From Perognathus longimembris pacificus (lineage: Eukaryota > Chordata > Mammalia > Rodentia > Heteromyidae): a DNA stretch of 64,000 nt. Every line of letters starts with the position of its first letter. Positions within the stretch are counted from its first letter, which is position 1. Shown here piece by piece: positions 48,893 through 59,874 of the stretch. The DNA lies in NCBI RefSeq assembly GCF_023159225.1, contig NC_063174.1, positions 41,904,191 through 41,968,190 on the forward strand, in the 5' to 3' direction. The translations under genes and the position numbers were made by a program. Under the pieces are notes generated by a model. The model searched no databases and was not told the DNA's origin. It saw nothing but the letters and a program-made list of their open reading frames with translations.

Positions 48893-49699
48893 CGCAGCTG
48901 CGGCGCCGTGCGTCCAGCGGAGATGGGGGTGGGGGGGGAGGGAGAGCGCGCCGGACCCCCGCCGCGCCCCGCCCCCGCCGTGGCCACGCCCACGAGGCCA
49001 CGCCCCCGCGGGTGGGGCGGGGGTCCGCGCGGGCGCTGGTGGCGAGGCGCTGGGGGCTGGGCGCTGGGCGCTGGGGGCTGGGCTGGGCTTCGGCGGGGGC
49101 GCCCGGGGCCCGCGTCCCGGTGTCCGCTCGGGACTGCAGTCCTGATTTGGGAGGGGCTGTCTCGTCTGTGCCGGGTGGGTGATCTTGGATCACGATTTCC
49201 TCTCTCGGTGCCCAGATCCTGGGAACAAACAAGCCATTCCTGGACCATCTATTTTATAGGCTTGAATAAAAATTAAAACAAAAAAAGCCGGTCCTCGGCG
49301 CAGTGGAAAGCTTTGAACGCCGAAGCTCTGGGGTCGGCGCTGCCCTTTGGCGGTGGGGGATAAGTGACCTTGGGCCAGGTCTGGTCGCGCGGACTACGGG
49401 GGAATGGGGCCAGGCCATCCGGTGCTGGGGCGGGGGAGTTCCTTGTCGCCCCGGGCCGCTGCCCCGCACACTCCCACCCGGGGGCTCCGCGGGGCGGCCG
49501 GGCGCGGGAGGCGCGGTCTGCGGACCCCCCGCCGTTCACATCCCGCCCCTCACGGGGTGCGCGCTGCTTCGCGCCCCTTGCGCTCGAGGCTTCATGAACT
49601 GGAGTTAAAGGATGACTGAAGGGACCCGAGGCCGGGTTCGCCTCCCACCCCACCCGTGCCCTCCGCCCGGGCGCCTGCCGGAGCTCGGGGAACCTGGCG

Positions 49700-49795
49700 A
49701 TGATTAATAATAGCGCGGCGAGGTTGCTGATGCAAAGCCGTGTGCGGATGTGAAGGGCAATAAACATTCCTGGGCGGAATCCGGTGAGATTCCAG
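49700..49795. promoter_or_regulatory. AT-richer motif pocket in the downstream CpG block
   Basis: Within the GC-rich block: GATTAATAATAG (homeobox-type) near 49,702-49,713, the C/EBP-ATF composite core TGATGCAA at 49728-49735, forkhead ATAAACA at 49760-49766 overlapping a TEAD-type ACATTCCT at 49764-49771, and GGAAT/ATTCC again at 49776-49792. The clustering suggests an enhancer core; no functional evidence. Confidence 0.4.
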
Positions 49796-50039
49796 AAGTC
49801 TCCGCGGAGCCGTGGGCGTGCGGCGGGGCCGTGGGGGCGGCGGCGCGGGCAGTGCCGCAGTGGCCAGGGCCAGGCCGCCGGGCGCAGGAGCCAGGGGATG
49901 CCCGTCACCCCTCTCCATGCCCGCGCCCCTCTCCATGCCCGCGCCCCCAGATCCTCCTGCCCCGTGGCCGGAGGAAGGGGTGCTTTTCGGAATGTCCGTA
50001 CTGAAGCCACGTTAGAGATACGTCCGATGTTAAACTCGC

Positions 50040-50130
50040 GCTTTCCCAAAGCGGGAAACTGAGGCGCAGAGGAGTTGGCAGAGCTGGTTTGGAGCAGTTC
50101 GGTCAGCTTCCCGGCTCTAAGCCGCGGTGT
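50040..50130 (-). mobile_element. Probable MIR relic inside the CpG block
   Basis: gcgggaaactgaggcgcaga then a degraded core. The matching stretch is short. Confidence 0.5.
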
Positions 50131-50751
50131 GCACACCCCACACAGGTGCTTTTGTGGGTGTAGGATCCTGTGGCGGGCCTCCGCTTGGTGGGGTGAGCAG
50201 TCAGGGTAAATGCTGAGTTCGGGGCACCTAAGGGATACGAGTGGCGCGTGTAGAGGCACCCGCGGGGCACAGCATGGCACTAGGGCTGGGGTCAAGGCCA
50301 GCGCGCGCGCGCGTGTGCGCAGCGCACCCCTACAGCTGGTAGCATTTCTGCTTGCTGGGGCCAAACTTGATTTAGAGCGAGTAGGAGCAGAGTCGCGGCC
50401 CGGGATCACGCTTCAGGGTTACCCAGGCTGCGGTTTAGACTCCTCTCCGCCAGCCTGCAGCCGAAGGCCGCGGAGCCTGAGCCCCTGGGAACGAGCCCGG
50501 GGCCTGCAGCCCGGAGGCTCATCCAGGTGCCAGGAGGGCCTGGCTGGGGGGAGGGCCTCTTGGGTGCGTCCTTTCCTTTTTCCGTTTAGCCTCACCCAAG
50601 CCGCCTCTCAACCCTCCACGATGATCACGAAGCCGTGCACACCGAGGATGGACGGGCCCGGCCAGGGCACTCCGGGCTGATGTGAACCACGGTCTGCGCA
50701 CCAACACCTCGGCGCCCGTGGTCCTGCGAGCGGTGGCGGCGGAACGCCGGC

Positions 50752-50770
50752 GCTGCCACCTGGTGGCCGC
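50752..50770 (-). promoter_or_regulatory. CTCF-like motif at right edge of CpG block
   Basis: Reverse strand reads CGGCCACCAGGTGGCAGCG, close to the CTCF core CCACNAGGKGGCAG. The motif is on the - strand. Confidence 0.6.
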
Positions 50771-51164
50771 GTGCGCCCCGGCGCAGCCTCGTGTTCCAGA
50801 AGCGTCTTCGGGGTGCTGCGGGCCTGGGAGCTTTCCACCCTTCACTCAGATGAACGGAGCCCAAACACCACGGAGAAAAAGCTAAAGCAAAAATAAAGCA
50901 CACAAGCAACGCTGGTTTCTTTTTCTTGGTGGTTTATTTCTGAGAATCTGGTGCGTGTAGTAAACCATTCTGTCGTGTCCCTTGCCAGGGCTTTTTGTAT
51001 GTTTTGCTTTAAATCAAGGCCTACTTCTTTCTTTCAAATCCCATTTCAGATTTCACCTCCAAAGTAACTTTTCAGACTCTCCTCTCTCATGTTCGAATTC
51101 GGCTCTACACAATCCCCAGTGTGCACTAACAGGCGGACTCCTCCTCCTTTCTCTCCTCCTGCAC

Positions 51165-51272
51165 AGGATCTTGTGATATAGTCTAGGCTGACCTTGAACT
51201 TGTAGTCTCCTTCCTACATCAGCCACCCCAAAGCTGGGATTACAAGTGTGAGCTACCATGCCCAGTCTACAC
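51165..51272 (-). mobile_element. B1 monomer (reverse)
   Basis: tctaggctgaccttgaactt and gctgggattacaagtgtgag. Confidence 0.85.
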
Positions 51273-51309
51273 GTGCTGTCTTCTTTAGGGTGGAGCCATG
51301 CCATCCTTG

Positions 51310-51528
51310 TGTTTTTTTTTTTTTTTTTTTTGGCCAGTCCAGGGCCTTGAACTCAGGGCCTGAGCACTATCCCTGGCTTCTTTTTGCACAAGGCTAGCAC
51401 TTTGCCACTTGAGCCACAGCATCACTTCTGGCTATTTTCTATATATGTGGTGCTGAGGAATCGAACCCAGGGCTTCATGTGTACAGGCAAGCACTTACCT
51501 TTGCCACTGGGCCATATTCCCAGCTCCT
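51310..51528 (-). mobile_element. IDL-Geo SINE, young
   Basis: Reverse with a T22-type tail. The Geo half reads ggccagtccagggccttgaa. Confidence 0.92.
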
Positions 51529-53360
51529 TCCTTGTGTCTTTTGTGTTTGTAGACCCCATAATGCCTAACACAGGGCTGGAGACAAAAATGACTTTCGGTG
51601 AGCCATTGCTTATTAACAAGTTAATTTATACAGAAGCATCTCTGAGACTTTGCATGTATACATCTTCTAGCACTTTTAGTTCTGTGGCTGGGGGGTGGGT
51701 AGTCTAGATCGTGATCTAATCAAATGGAGCCTTGCACAATATGGAGTTTCACAAAGTAGTTTCACAAGAACACACAAACACCACCCAGAATGGGATGAGG
51801 AAGTCTCAAGTTTGCAGAAGACTTTAGAAAATGGGGGGGAGTGGCTAAAGGAGGGAGAAGCAGGAGGGGGTGGGGTAGGGAGAGTTCTGTGCCCTTTGCT
51901 TTGGAGAGGCAACTCAGGCTTCACAGACAGCTTCATGTTCTACCTCCATTATTTGCTGTGTGGCGCTAGGCAAGTTTACTGGTCTCTCTGGGCCTCAGGT
52001 TTCTCCTCGGCACACACAAGTGATACAATGCATTTGAACCCCATCACTATTTGTAAAGTGCTAGAACAGTGTCTGATAACATACAGGCACCATAGAACAG
52101 TCTGCACGGGAGTTTCCAGCTGTCTTGTGAGTGGAATGGGGAAACTGATTCCACCCTTGGGTCCCTTTGGCATTGTTCCCCTGGGGCCCTGCAGGTCCTG
52201 CTTCTCAGTAAGTAGCTGTGTGCATTTGGGGGATCACTATTCCATGGAGCTTCTGTTGTCTGTAGGAATGATTGTGTCTGCTCTGAAAATAACTGTTGCA
52301 CCTTTATGAGAAGCCTGGCACATTGGGAGCTTAGTAAACAGAAGCTAGTTATTCTATTAAAGGAGACCAGAGGTTCCCAAATCTTTGAAGTTTCAGGAAA
52401 GATGAGACTCAGTGAACAGCAGTGAGCCGGCTCATCTCACAGAGCGGGAGCTGGAGCTGGATCTGGGCCTCCAGCAGCTATCAGGGCATCTGAAGCAACC
52501 AGGAATGGGCCAACGCCCCCATCCTGTGGGCTGGAGGAACGTTTTCTGCTCTGGGGCTGTGCTGAAGGTGTGGCTGGGAGCCAGGGGTTGTCGGCTCTCC
52601 TGCCCTCCCTCCCAGGAGTGGGGGGCTTGAGCAGGAGAGGGTGTGTGCTAGGCGGGCCTTGGCAACTTGTTCTCTGTGTGTGTGGGAATGGCCTAGGGAT
52701 ATCCTGGCCCAGAACATGGAGTCCTAGGCTAGGTGTAGACACAACCTGTCTACACAGCTCCCTCATGCTGCCATGCCCAGCTCCCACTGAGGACATCCCA
52801 GATTGATTGCCTGCCATTCTCCCAGGGGTGGGGGGGGGGGGTGAACCGGGAAGGGTTAGGAGAGCCACAGGAATTGCCATTCCTCTGACCGACATGGTGT
52901 GGAAAAGTACTCAATGGGACATGCAAATGGATGTAAGATTTCTTCCAGTTCTTTCTGAAGAGGGAAGCAGGGTTGCAAAATCGAGCAGCGAGAGAGTGTT
53001 GCAATCACACAGCTCTTCCCCACACTGGACGGCTCTGTCCCCACGAGGAGTCAGTCAGGCCTTCGACACAGACTGAGTGTCCCACTGCTACTCCTGAGTC
53101 CTGAACACAAGGCCCTGACAAGCGCCCCCTTCAGAGGAAACAGAAGCCTCCTTCCCAATTAGATTTCAGTAATGGCAACAGAGTGAGCCCCCATGAACAA
53201 GGGAAGAACTGGACAGTAGGATGTATCTTAAAACTACTATAAGCCTACAAAAAATGCCAAATGCCAAAGAGAATATTGGTTGTTCCTTGGGAGGGGGCAA
53301 TGCAGGCTTTTTTCTTTTTTCATTTTGCTTGCTTTTAAAAAGGAAAATATTTAAACATTT
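51529..53360. other. Intergenic with MIR relic; no gene proved
   Basis: A forward MIR lies at about 51,935-52,095 (gctgtgtggcgctaggcaag). 52,400-53,100 is GC-moderate, with overlapping frames on both strands that have no domain. A G10 run lies near 52,832. Confidence 0.45.
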
Positions 53361-53364
53361 TACT

Positions 53365-53790
53365 TTAGTTTTTTTTTTTTTTTTTTTTTTTGCCAGTCTT
53401 GGGGCTTGAACTCAAGGCCTGGGCACTGTCCCTGAGCTGCTTTTGCTCAAAGTTAGAGCTCTGCCACTTGAGCCACAGCGCCACTTCTGCCTTTTTCTTT
53501 CTTTTTTTGCCAGTCCTGGGCCTTGTACTCAGGACCTGAGCACTGTCCCTGGCTTCTTTTTGCTCAAGGCTAGCACTCTGCCACTTGAGCCACAATGCCA
53601 CTTCTGGCCGTTTTCTATATATGTAGTGCTGGGGAATCGAACCCAGGGCTTCATGTATACAAGGCAAGCTCTCTTGCCACTAGGCCATATTCCCAGCCCC
53701 TCTTTTCTGTTTATGTGTCACTGAGGAATCAAACCCAGGGCTTCATATATTCTAGGCAAGCACTCTACCACTAAGCCACATTCCCAGACC
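53365..53790 (-). mobile_element. IDL-Geo inserted into an IDL-Geo, same orientation
   Basis: The outer older copy is 53,365-about 53,498 plus 53,701-53,790. The inner young copy is about 53,503-53,700 with a T-rich tail. Its ID half has the younger cttcatgtatacaaggcaag form. Confidence 0.88.
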
Positions 53791-54006
53791 AGGAAAATAA
53801 AGTGTTCTCAGCATTGCTTGTTTTTAAAACTAGATAACAGAATGTAACAAATGAGAAGGTGTTACCCCTCTCCCCACCACTGGCTTTGGTCTCTCTTTCC
53901 AAAAGAATTAGATGTTCCTGGTAAAAATCCTTTGAAAATCTGGATGGTTCTAGAAAATAAAACTCAACTGAAATCCTATAAAAAAAAAAGTTGAAACTGT
54001 TGACAG

Positions 54007-54053
<47 letters not shown>
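54007..54053. repeat. (TG)23 microsatellite
   Basis: Uninterrupted TG run. Confidence 0.97.
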
Positions 54054-54054
<1 letters not shown>

Positions 54055-54336
54055 CAGTACTGGCTTTTCTGCCCAGGCTAACTTGGATCCTCAGATCTTA
54101 GCCTCTTGACTTTTTTTTTCTGGTCATGGGGCTTGAACTCTGGGCCTGGGCTCTGTCTCTGAGCTATTCAACTCAAGGCTAGTGCTCTACCAGTTGAGCC
54201 ATAGCACCACTTCTGGGTTTTGGGTGGTTAACTGAAGATAAGAGTGTTATGGATTTTCCTCCCTGGGCTGCGATCCTCAGATCTCAGCCTCCTGAGTAGC
54301 TAGGATTATAGGCATGAGCCACCAGTGCCTGGCCTG
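54054..54336 (-). mobile_element. B1-Geo SINE inside a B1-Geo fragment
   Basis: 54,054-54,110 is a piece of one reverse copy. A full reverse copy follows at 54,111-54,336. Confidence 0.78.
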
Positions 54337-54364
54337 CTCCCCACCATCTCTCTCCTCCCCAAGA

Positions 54365-55250
54365 TTTCTTTCTTTTTTTTAAAATTTTTATTGTCAAACT
54401 GATGTACAGAGAGGTTACAGTTTCATACCTTAGGCATTGGATACATTTCTTGTACTGTTTGTTACTTCCTCCCTCATTCCCCCCTCCCCCTCCCCCTTTC
54501 CCTTTCCCCCCATGAGTTGTTCAGTTGGTTTACACCAAACAGTTTTGCAAGTATTGCTTTTGTAGTCGTTTGTCATTTTTACCCTGTGTCTCTCGATTTT
54601 GGTATTTCCTTTCAGTTTCCTAGTTTTAATACCAGTATACGCAGTTTCCAATGTACTCAGATAAGATACAGAGATAGCGCAGGTACACCACAGGAAGGGG
54701 ACAAAAGAAGATTATCAATAATAGAAGCTACGGTTACACATGGCATGTTGAAAGTAGTTACAACAGTGATATAACAATTGTTTCCATAACATGGAGTTCA
54801 TTTCACTTAGCATCATCTTATGTGTTCATAAGGGTATAGCTATTGGGCTCTTGTGATCCTCTGCTGTGACTAGCCTAAACCTGTGCTAATTATTCCCTAT
54901 GAGGGAGACCATAGAGTCCATGTTTCTTTGGGTCTGGCTCACTTCACTTAGTATAATTTTTTCCAAGTCCTTCCACTTCCTCACAAATGGGGCAATGTCA
55001 TTCTTTCTGATAGAGGCATAAAATTCCATTGTGTATATGTACCACATTTTTCTGATCCATTTGTCTACTACTGAGGGGCATCTGGGTTGGTTCCATATTC
55101 TAGCTATGACAAATTGTGCTGCGATGAACATTGTTGTGCTGGTGGCTTTAGTGTGTTCTTGTTTATGGTCTTTTCCCCAAGACTTCTTGGCTTCAGGGCC
55201 TTCTGTGTTCCTTAGGAACCTAATCATTTTAATAGTCACATAAGTAGTTA
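54365..55250 (-). mobile_element. LINE-1 3' end (ORF2 C-terminus and 3' UTR)
   Basis: On the reverse strand a 117-codon frame (55,239-54,886) carries the typical L1 ORF2 C-terminal signature: WNQPRCPS, then MWYIYTMEFYASIRKNDI, then KIILSEVSQTQ. It ends at a natural-looking stop. The remaining 500 bp is 3' UTR with a G-rich patch at 54,475-54,510 and an A-rich end near 54,371. 5' truncated; not a host gene. Confidence 0.92.
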
Positions 55251-55254
55251 CAAA

Positions 55255-55550
55255 TATCTCCTAACTGAGCCAGTTGTATGGTGTTGAACTTTTGGGTTGT
55301 TTCTGCAGTGTGGTGTAGGCATGCTACAGGCATCTTTGAAGCTAAGTTTTGTACAAATCCAAGATTGGTTGTCCAGGAGCGGGTCAGAGGCAGTGCTCCT
55401 TCACAGGGCTTTTGAAATGTAGCTGTGTGGTCAGAACTGTGTCAGATGGCATGCTGGGCAGTCCCTGTGGTCAGATAGGAAGGTGATTTGCAGGTAGCAT
55501 CCAGAGACTGAAATTGCAAACCTAAAATGCTTCAAAATCTGAAATTTCCA
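55255..55550. other. Intergenic, no gene seen
   Basis: Unique DNA. Confidence 0.45.
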
Positions 55551-55554
55551 AGCC

Positions 55555-55821
55555 AAGGGTAGTGGTACATGTCTGTAATCCCAACACTCAGGAGATTGAG
55601 GCAGGAAGATTGCAGGTTGAAGGAAGCCTGAGGTATAATGAGACTCTGTCTCACAAACAAAACAAAATAGAAGCAAGGAAAAACAACAAGAAACAAGCAA
55701 AAAACAAAACAAAACAACTAAAAGCAAGCTGGGCACAATTGGTTCACATCTGTAATCCTAGCTAGTCAGGAGAATAAGATCTGAGGATTGCTATTGGAAG
55801 CCTGTCCTAGGACCTGCACCC

Positions 55822-55862
<41 letters not shown>
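55555..55862 (+). mobile_element. B1, partial B1-Geo and (CA)19
   Basis: Forward B1 at 55,555-55,662 with a long A/C-rich tail. B1-Geo 5' part at 55,727-55,815. CA run at 55,823-55,860. Confidence 0.82.
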
Positions 55863-56134
55863 CTCAAAACTATCTGAGTCCTGATAGGAAGCTCTAAGTA
55901 GGAATTGCCACAGCAGACCTTGTGACGGATTGTAGTGAAAATGGAAGCATAGCAAAAATATGGCATAAAGTAACTTTTGGGGCCATGTTTTATAAGGTGT
56001 CCATGAGACAAAAATGAATTGTTTGCTTAACACTGAGTCCTATTCCCAAGATATCTCATGTATTTGCAAACATTCCAAAATCTAAAACACTTCTGGTTCC
56101 ACACTCTTGGGGTAAGTGATATCACATGGGCCCC

Positions 56135-56236
56135 TTCTGGCTTTCTCTGTTCTAGGCAGTACTGAGGAATCGAACCAACGGCTTCAAGCATGCTATGCAT
56201 GCACTCTACCACTAAGACACGTTCCCAGCCCCACAC
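56135..56236 (-). mobile_element. IDL half of an IDL-Geo
   Basis: Only the ID-like half and linker remain (gcatgcactctaccactaag). Confidence 0.75.
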
Positions 56237-56424
56237 TGTTACTTTCTAAGGGTTCTCTCTGTTCCTGCACAGCAAGGTCCAGGTTTTGTAGTTGTGTGTT
56301 TGTGGAAGGTGAAGCCTTGGTGTCTCTACCAAGGAGCTGAAAGCTCCCCAAGAGCAGGAACGGGTCTGTGCTTTGTACACTACTGTATCATTTATTGAAA
56401 TGGAAGAACAAGCCAGTAAATTTA

Positions 56425-56655
56425 TTTATTTATTTATTTTTGTACTGGTACTAGGCTTGAACTCAGGGTCTTATGCTCTTGCTTAGTTTTTTTGTGCTTA
56501 AGGCTGGCACTCTACCACTTGAGCCACACCTCTACATTTTTTTTTTGCTGATTAATTGGAGATAAGAGTCTCTCAGCTGTAGCTGGCTTCAAACTGTGAT
56601 TCTCAGAGCTCAGCTTCCTAAGTATCTAGATACAGGCATGAGTCATTGGCACTCC
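56425..56655 (-). mobile_element. B1-Geo composite SINE
   Basis: Reverse copy with a TTTA run at 56,418-56,440 at its 3' end. Confidence 0.82.
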
Positions 56656-56714
56656 ACCAAACCAGTTATTTGTGATATATGAGATCCATGATGCCTTCTC
56701 TTTGTGGCTTTCAT

Positions 56715-56775
56715 TCCTCCTTCCCTTCCCTTCCCTTCCCTTTCTTCTTTCCTTTCCCTCCCTCCCTTCCCCCCT

Positions 56776-56855
<80 letters not shown>

Positions 56856-56870
56856 CCTCCCTTCCTCTCT
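56715..56870. repeat. (TTCCC)n then (CT)36 tract
   Basis: Pyrimidine tract; the pure CT part is 56,781-56,852. Frames across it are low-complexity. Confidence 0.95.
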
Positions 56871-56899
56871 TTCCACTTGAGCCATCTCCAGCCCCTTTT

Positions 56900-57060
56900 T
56901 ATGTTGGTTACTTTTGAGATTGGGTCTTATTTTATATCTAGGTTGGCCTGCAATTCTTCTATTTTTATTTCCCTGTATTGAGGATGACAGACCCACGACC
57001 CAGCAATTTGTGCTTCCTCTGTAGTTGGGATAAGAGGTGTGGACCACTGTGCCAAGACAC
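56900..57060 (-). mobile_element. Degraded B1-like SINE
   Basis: gattgggtcttattttatat and ataagaggtgtggaccactg fit a reverse old B1. Confidence 0.55.
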
Positions 57061-57079
57061 TGAATGAGATAGAGTGTCA

Positions 57080-57355
57080 AGTATATATATATATGTAAAA
57101 TGTATGTGTATGTGTGTCAGACCCAGGGCTTGAATTCAGGACCTGGGTGTTGTCCCTGAACTTTTGTGCTCAAGGCTAGCAGTCTACTATTTCAGTCACA
57201 GCTCCACTTCTTGCTCCTTTTTGGTGGTTAATTGGAGAGAAGAATCCCATAAAACTTCCTGCCAAGGCTGGTTTTGAATTGTGATCCTTAGATATAAGCC
57301 TCCTGAGTAGCTAGGAATACAGGCGTGAGCCACCAGCGTTCACCCAGGTACTGGT
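57080..57355 (-). mobile_element. TA/TG repeat and B1-Geo SINE
   Basis: TA/TG run at 57,081-57,118 lies at the 3' end of a reverse B1-Geo (57,120-57,355). Confidence 0.8.
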
Positions 57356-57359
57356 TACT

Positions 57360-57905
57360 GGGGTACTTTTTTAACAATCAGGTCCTGGCATGAGAGGCCG
57401 GGGGGGGGGGAGTGGGTGGGTGGGGGGACATCTCTAAGATGCTTTGAGAGTGCTGTTGATCCTTGAACCACACTGAGCTACAAGGCCTATCCACTGCAGG
57501 CTGGTGTTTGCGGAGCTGTGATTTCTGCACTTAAGGTTGAGTCATGGTGCCCCCTTTTGGCTACTATTGGCTACAACACTCTCCTATTACATTGACAGTA
57601 GACATGGATTTCAAAACATGAAATTCCGTGGGAACAAGGTCTTCTGCTAAAAGCAGATTCTAATAGTGTTTGGAAACTTACTCTGAGGACCTCACCCAGT
57701 AAGAGATACTTGCTATTCTGAGGCAAAGGTATTCCTGGAACTAAAAGACAGTAGGTTTGGGGAATGAGTGAGCACTTTTCTTTCCCTTTTGCCTGTTTGA
57801 TTCCCACTCCCCTTCTTCAAACAGCAGAAAATTAATTAAGAATTATATGTGTATCATATCAGTATTATTTTATTTAATTTCCTACATATTCTGTAAGATA
57901 AGCTA
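57360..57905. other. Intergenic, no gene seen
   Basis: G-rich run at 57,400-57,430, then unique DNA. Confidence 0.45.
57547..57560 (-). promoter_or_regulatory. Weak CTCF-like motif
   Basis: Reverse strand CCAAAAGGGGGCAC matches most of the CTCF core but has A at the usual C/G position. Listed only as a possible partner of the two better sites. Confidence 0.3.
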
Positions 57906-57914
57906 CATAAAAGC

Positions 57915-58065
57915 CCGAGGTTCAAAGCCAGCCTAGGCAGATCAAGCTGAGAGACTCTTCTCTCCAATTACCACCAAAGACCCAAAGTGGAGGTATGGCA
58001 CAAGTGGTAGACCCTCAGTTTTTGAATAAAAAAGGTCAAAAAAAGACCTGGGTTTAAGCTCCAGT

Positions 58066-58133
<68 letters not shown>

Positions 58134-58137
58134 ACAG
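57915..58137 (+). mobile_element. 5'-truncated B1-Geo with (CT)n(CA)n tail
   Basis: The SINE starts within the B1 half. CT at 58,069-58,108 and CA at 58,108-58,136 form its tail. Confidence 0.85.
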
Positions 58138-58384
58138 TGGCAAAGTACACACTGCAGGCATTGACTGCCATCCACCCCTAGAACTGTTTCCATCAAAAAC
58201 AGAGTCTGTATGCGCTAAAGAATAGCTTCCTGTTCGTCTTTCCCTTTGGCCCCTGCCAAGTGCCATCCATCTCTATAATTGTGATCACTCCCTTATACAA
58301 ATGGAACCATATGGTATTTGTCTTTATCCCCTTTTCTTTCCTTTTAAACTATTATTATTTTATTTACTCAGTATTTGTTTATTT

Positions 58385-58580
58385 TCTGCCAGTCCTGGAG
58401 CTTGCACTGAGGGCCTGAGCACTGTCCCTGGCTTCTTTTTGCTCAAGGCTAGCACTCTGTCACTTGAGCCACAGTGCCACTTCTGGCCATTTTCTGTATA
58501 TGTGGTACTGGGGAATCGAACCCAGGGCTTCAGGTATACGAGGCAAGCACTTTTGCCACTAGGCCATATTTCCAGCCCCT
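58385..58580 (-). mobile_element. IDL-Geo SINE, young
   Basis: Reverse, full-length. Confidence 0.9.
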
Positions 58581-58589
58581 ACTATTATT

Positions 58590-58815
58590 ATTTTGTGCTA
58601 GTACTAGGGCTTGAACTCAGGGCCCCAAGCTTTTGCTCAGCTTTCTTGCTCACAGCTGTCACTCTACCACTTGAACCCTACCTTCACTCTAGCGTTTTGC
58701 CAGTTAATTGGAGATGGAGTCTCACAGACTTTTGGCTTTCCTCAAACCATGATGGTCCAGGTTTTAGCCTCCTGAGTAGCTAGAAATACAAATGTGAGCC
58801 AGCAGTGATTGACCT
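58590..58815 (-). mobile_element. B1-Geo composite SINE
   Basis: Reverse diverged copy directly beside the IDL-Geo. Confidence 0.8.
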
Positions 58816-58934
58816 GATTTTTTTTCTCCTTGTTATGTTTGTATGTGTGTTTACTGTGACATTTCCACAGATGCATTAATGTTTTAGCAGATTTCATTGT
58901 TCTATTTTTTACACATGCAAACAAAAAGCTTGTT

Positions 58935-59215
58935 TTGCCCAGCACTGGTGGCTTATGTGTGTAACCCTAACTACTCAGGAGGCTGAGTTCTGCAAATCAC
59001 GATTTGAAGCCTTCATGGGCAGAAAAGACCCTGTGAGATTCAAAAGAGTTCACAGACAGCACCTATAACAGACACAGACACAGACACACAGACACACACA
59101 CGAGCTTGTTTTTATTTTCTGTTTTTTATTTTTTTCATTTTGAAGCAGGGTCTTGTTATGTAGCAGGTTTCCCAACCTCCTGTCTTAGGTTCTGAGTGCT
59201 GGGATTACAGGAATG
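58935..59215. mobile_element. Partial B1-Geo (+), CA-rich run, reverse B1
   Basis: B1-Geo 5' part at 58,937-59,040 (+); CAGACA-type run at 59,073-59,101; reverse B1 at 59,130-59,215. Confidence 0.7.
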
Positions 59216-59259
59216 CATTCTACCACTCTAGTGATTTGTAAAGGAAACCAAATATTTGC

Positions 59260-59463
59260 TTTTTTTTTTTTTGCCAGTCCTGGGGTTTGAACTTAGGGCC
59301 TGAGCACTGTCCCTGGCTTCTTTTTGCTCAAGGCTAGCACTCTACCACTTGAGCCACAGAGCCACTTCAGGCCTTTTCTGTTTATATGGTGCCGAGGAAT
59401 CAAACCCAGGGCTTCATACATGCTAGGCAAGCACTCTACCGCTAAGCCACATTCCCAGCCCCT
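59260..59463 (-). mobile_element. IDL-Geo SINE
   Basis: Reverse, with T12 tail and older ID half. Confidence 0.92.
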
Positions 59464-59870
59464 TGCACAGATTCTTAAATATATGGAGGACCTTACGTAC
59501 CATGCTTCCTCTGTGAGCCCCACTGTCCACATGGATTATGTCTCTAGGCGCCACATGTAAGATTATACCTGAAGCTTTGAGGGCTACGTTGCCTTGTAAG
59601 TAGGAGACTACATTGGACATGGTAAACAACATACATTGGGCTGAGTGTTTACTACATACTTCAAAACATTCATTTGTTATGTTTTGGAACAGTCCTGATC
59701 AGCGCAGCTACAGTCCATGTTGCACTGATAAGAAAAACAGTCAGAGGGGAACATTACTCTTCCCATATCACATGACTAGTAGGTGGCAGAGCTGAGACTT
59801 AGGTCTCTGACCTGTTTGGTCTTGCCAAAGGCTGTGCTATTGATGGGACAGAATGTGCAATGACAGACAC
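59464..59870. other. Intergenic with possible MIR relic
   Basis: 59,725-59,820 resembles a reverse MIR (gactagtaggtggcagagct). Confidence 0.5.
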
Positions 59871-59874
59871 GATT

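Larger units (their letters stand above)
48540..50900. promoter_or_regulatory. Large CpG-rich block 14-16 kb downstream of FOS start
   Basis: About 2.3 kb of CpG-dense DNA with many GC/KLF boxes (ccacgccc, ccccgccc) around 48,950-49,030 and a GC-rich minisatellite-like run of gctgggcg/gctggggg units at 49,048-49,090. It also has a duplicated tctccatgcccgcgcccc unit at 49,911-49,948. It has the look of a CpG promoter or super-enhancer core. No conserved protein frame is recognised; the 378-codon reverse open frame is a composition artefact. In human a lincRNA is annotated between FOS and JDP2, so an orthologous non-coding promoter is possible (inference). Confidence 0.65.

Noticed and set aside
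48454..49248. 264-codon open frame on the - strand
   Set aside because: Same GC artefact; Pro/Arg/Gly-rich with no domain, and it runs across an MIR relic at its end.
49273..50409. 378-codon open frame on the - strand
   Set aside because: Lies in extreme GC/CpG sequence where stops are rare, overlaps other long frames on both strands, contains no known domain and is of mixed low complexity.
53117..53135. Third strong CTCF site (reverse of gcgcccccttcagagg)
   Set aside because: The GGGGGCGCT part matches, but the CCA half is missing.
58301..58783. 160-codon frame on the + strand
   Set aside because: Runs through an IDL-Geo and a B1-Geo SINE; the peptide recurs at other SINE copies in the window.
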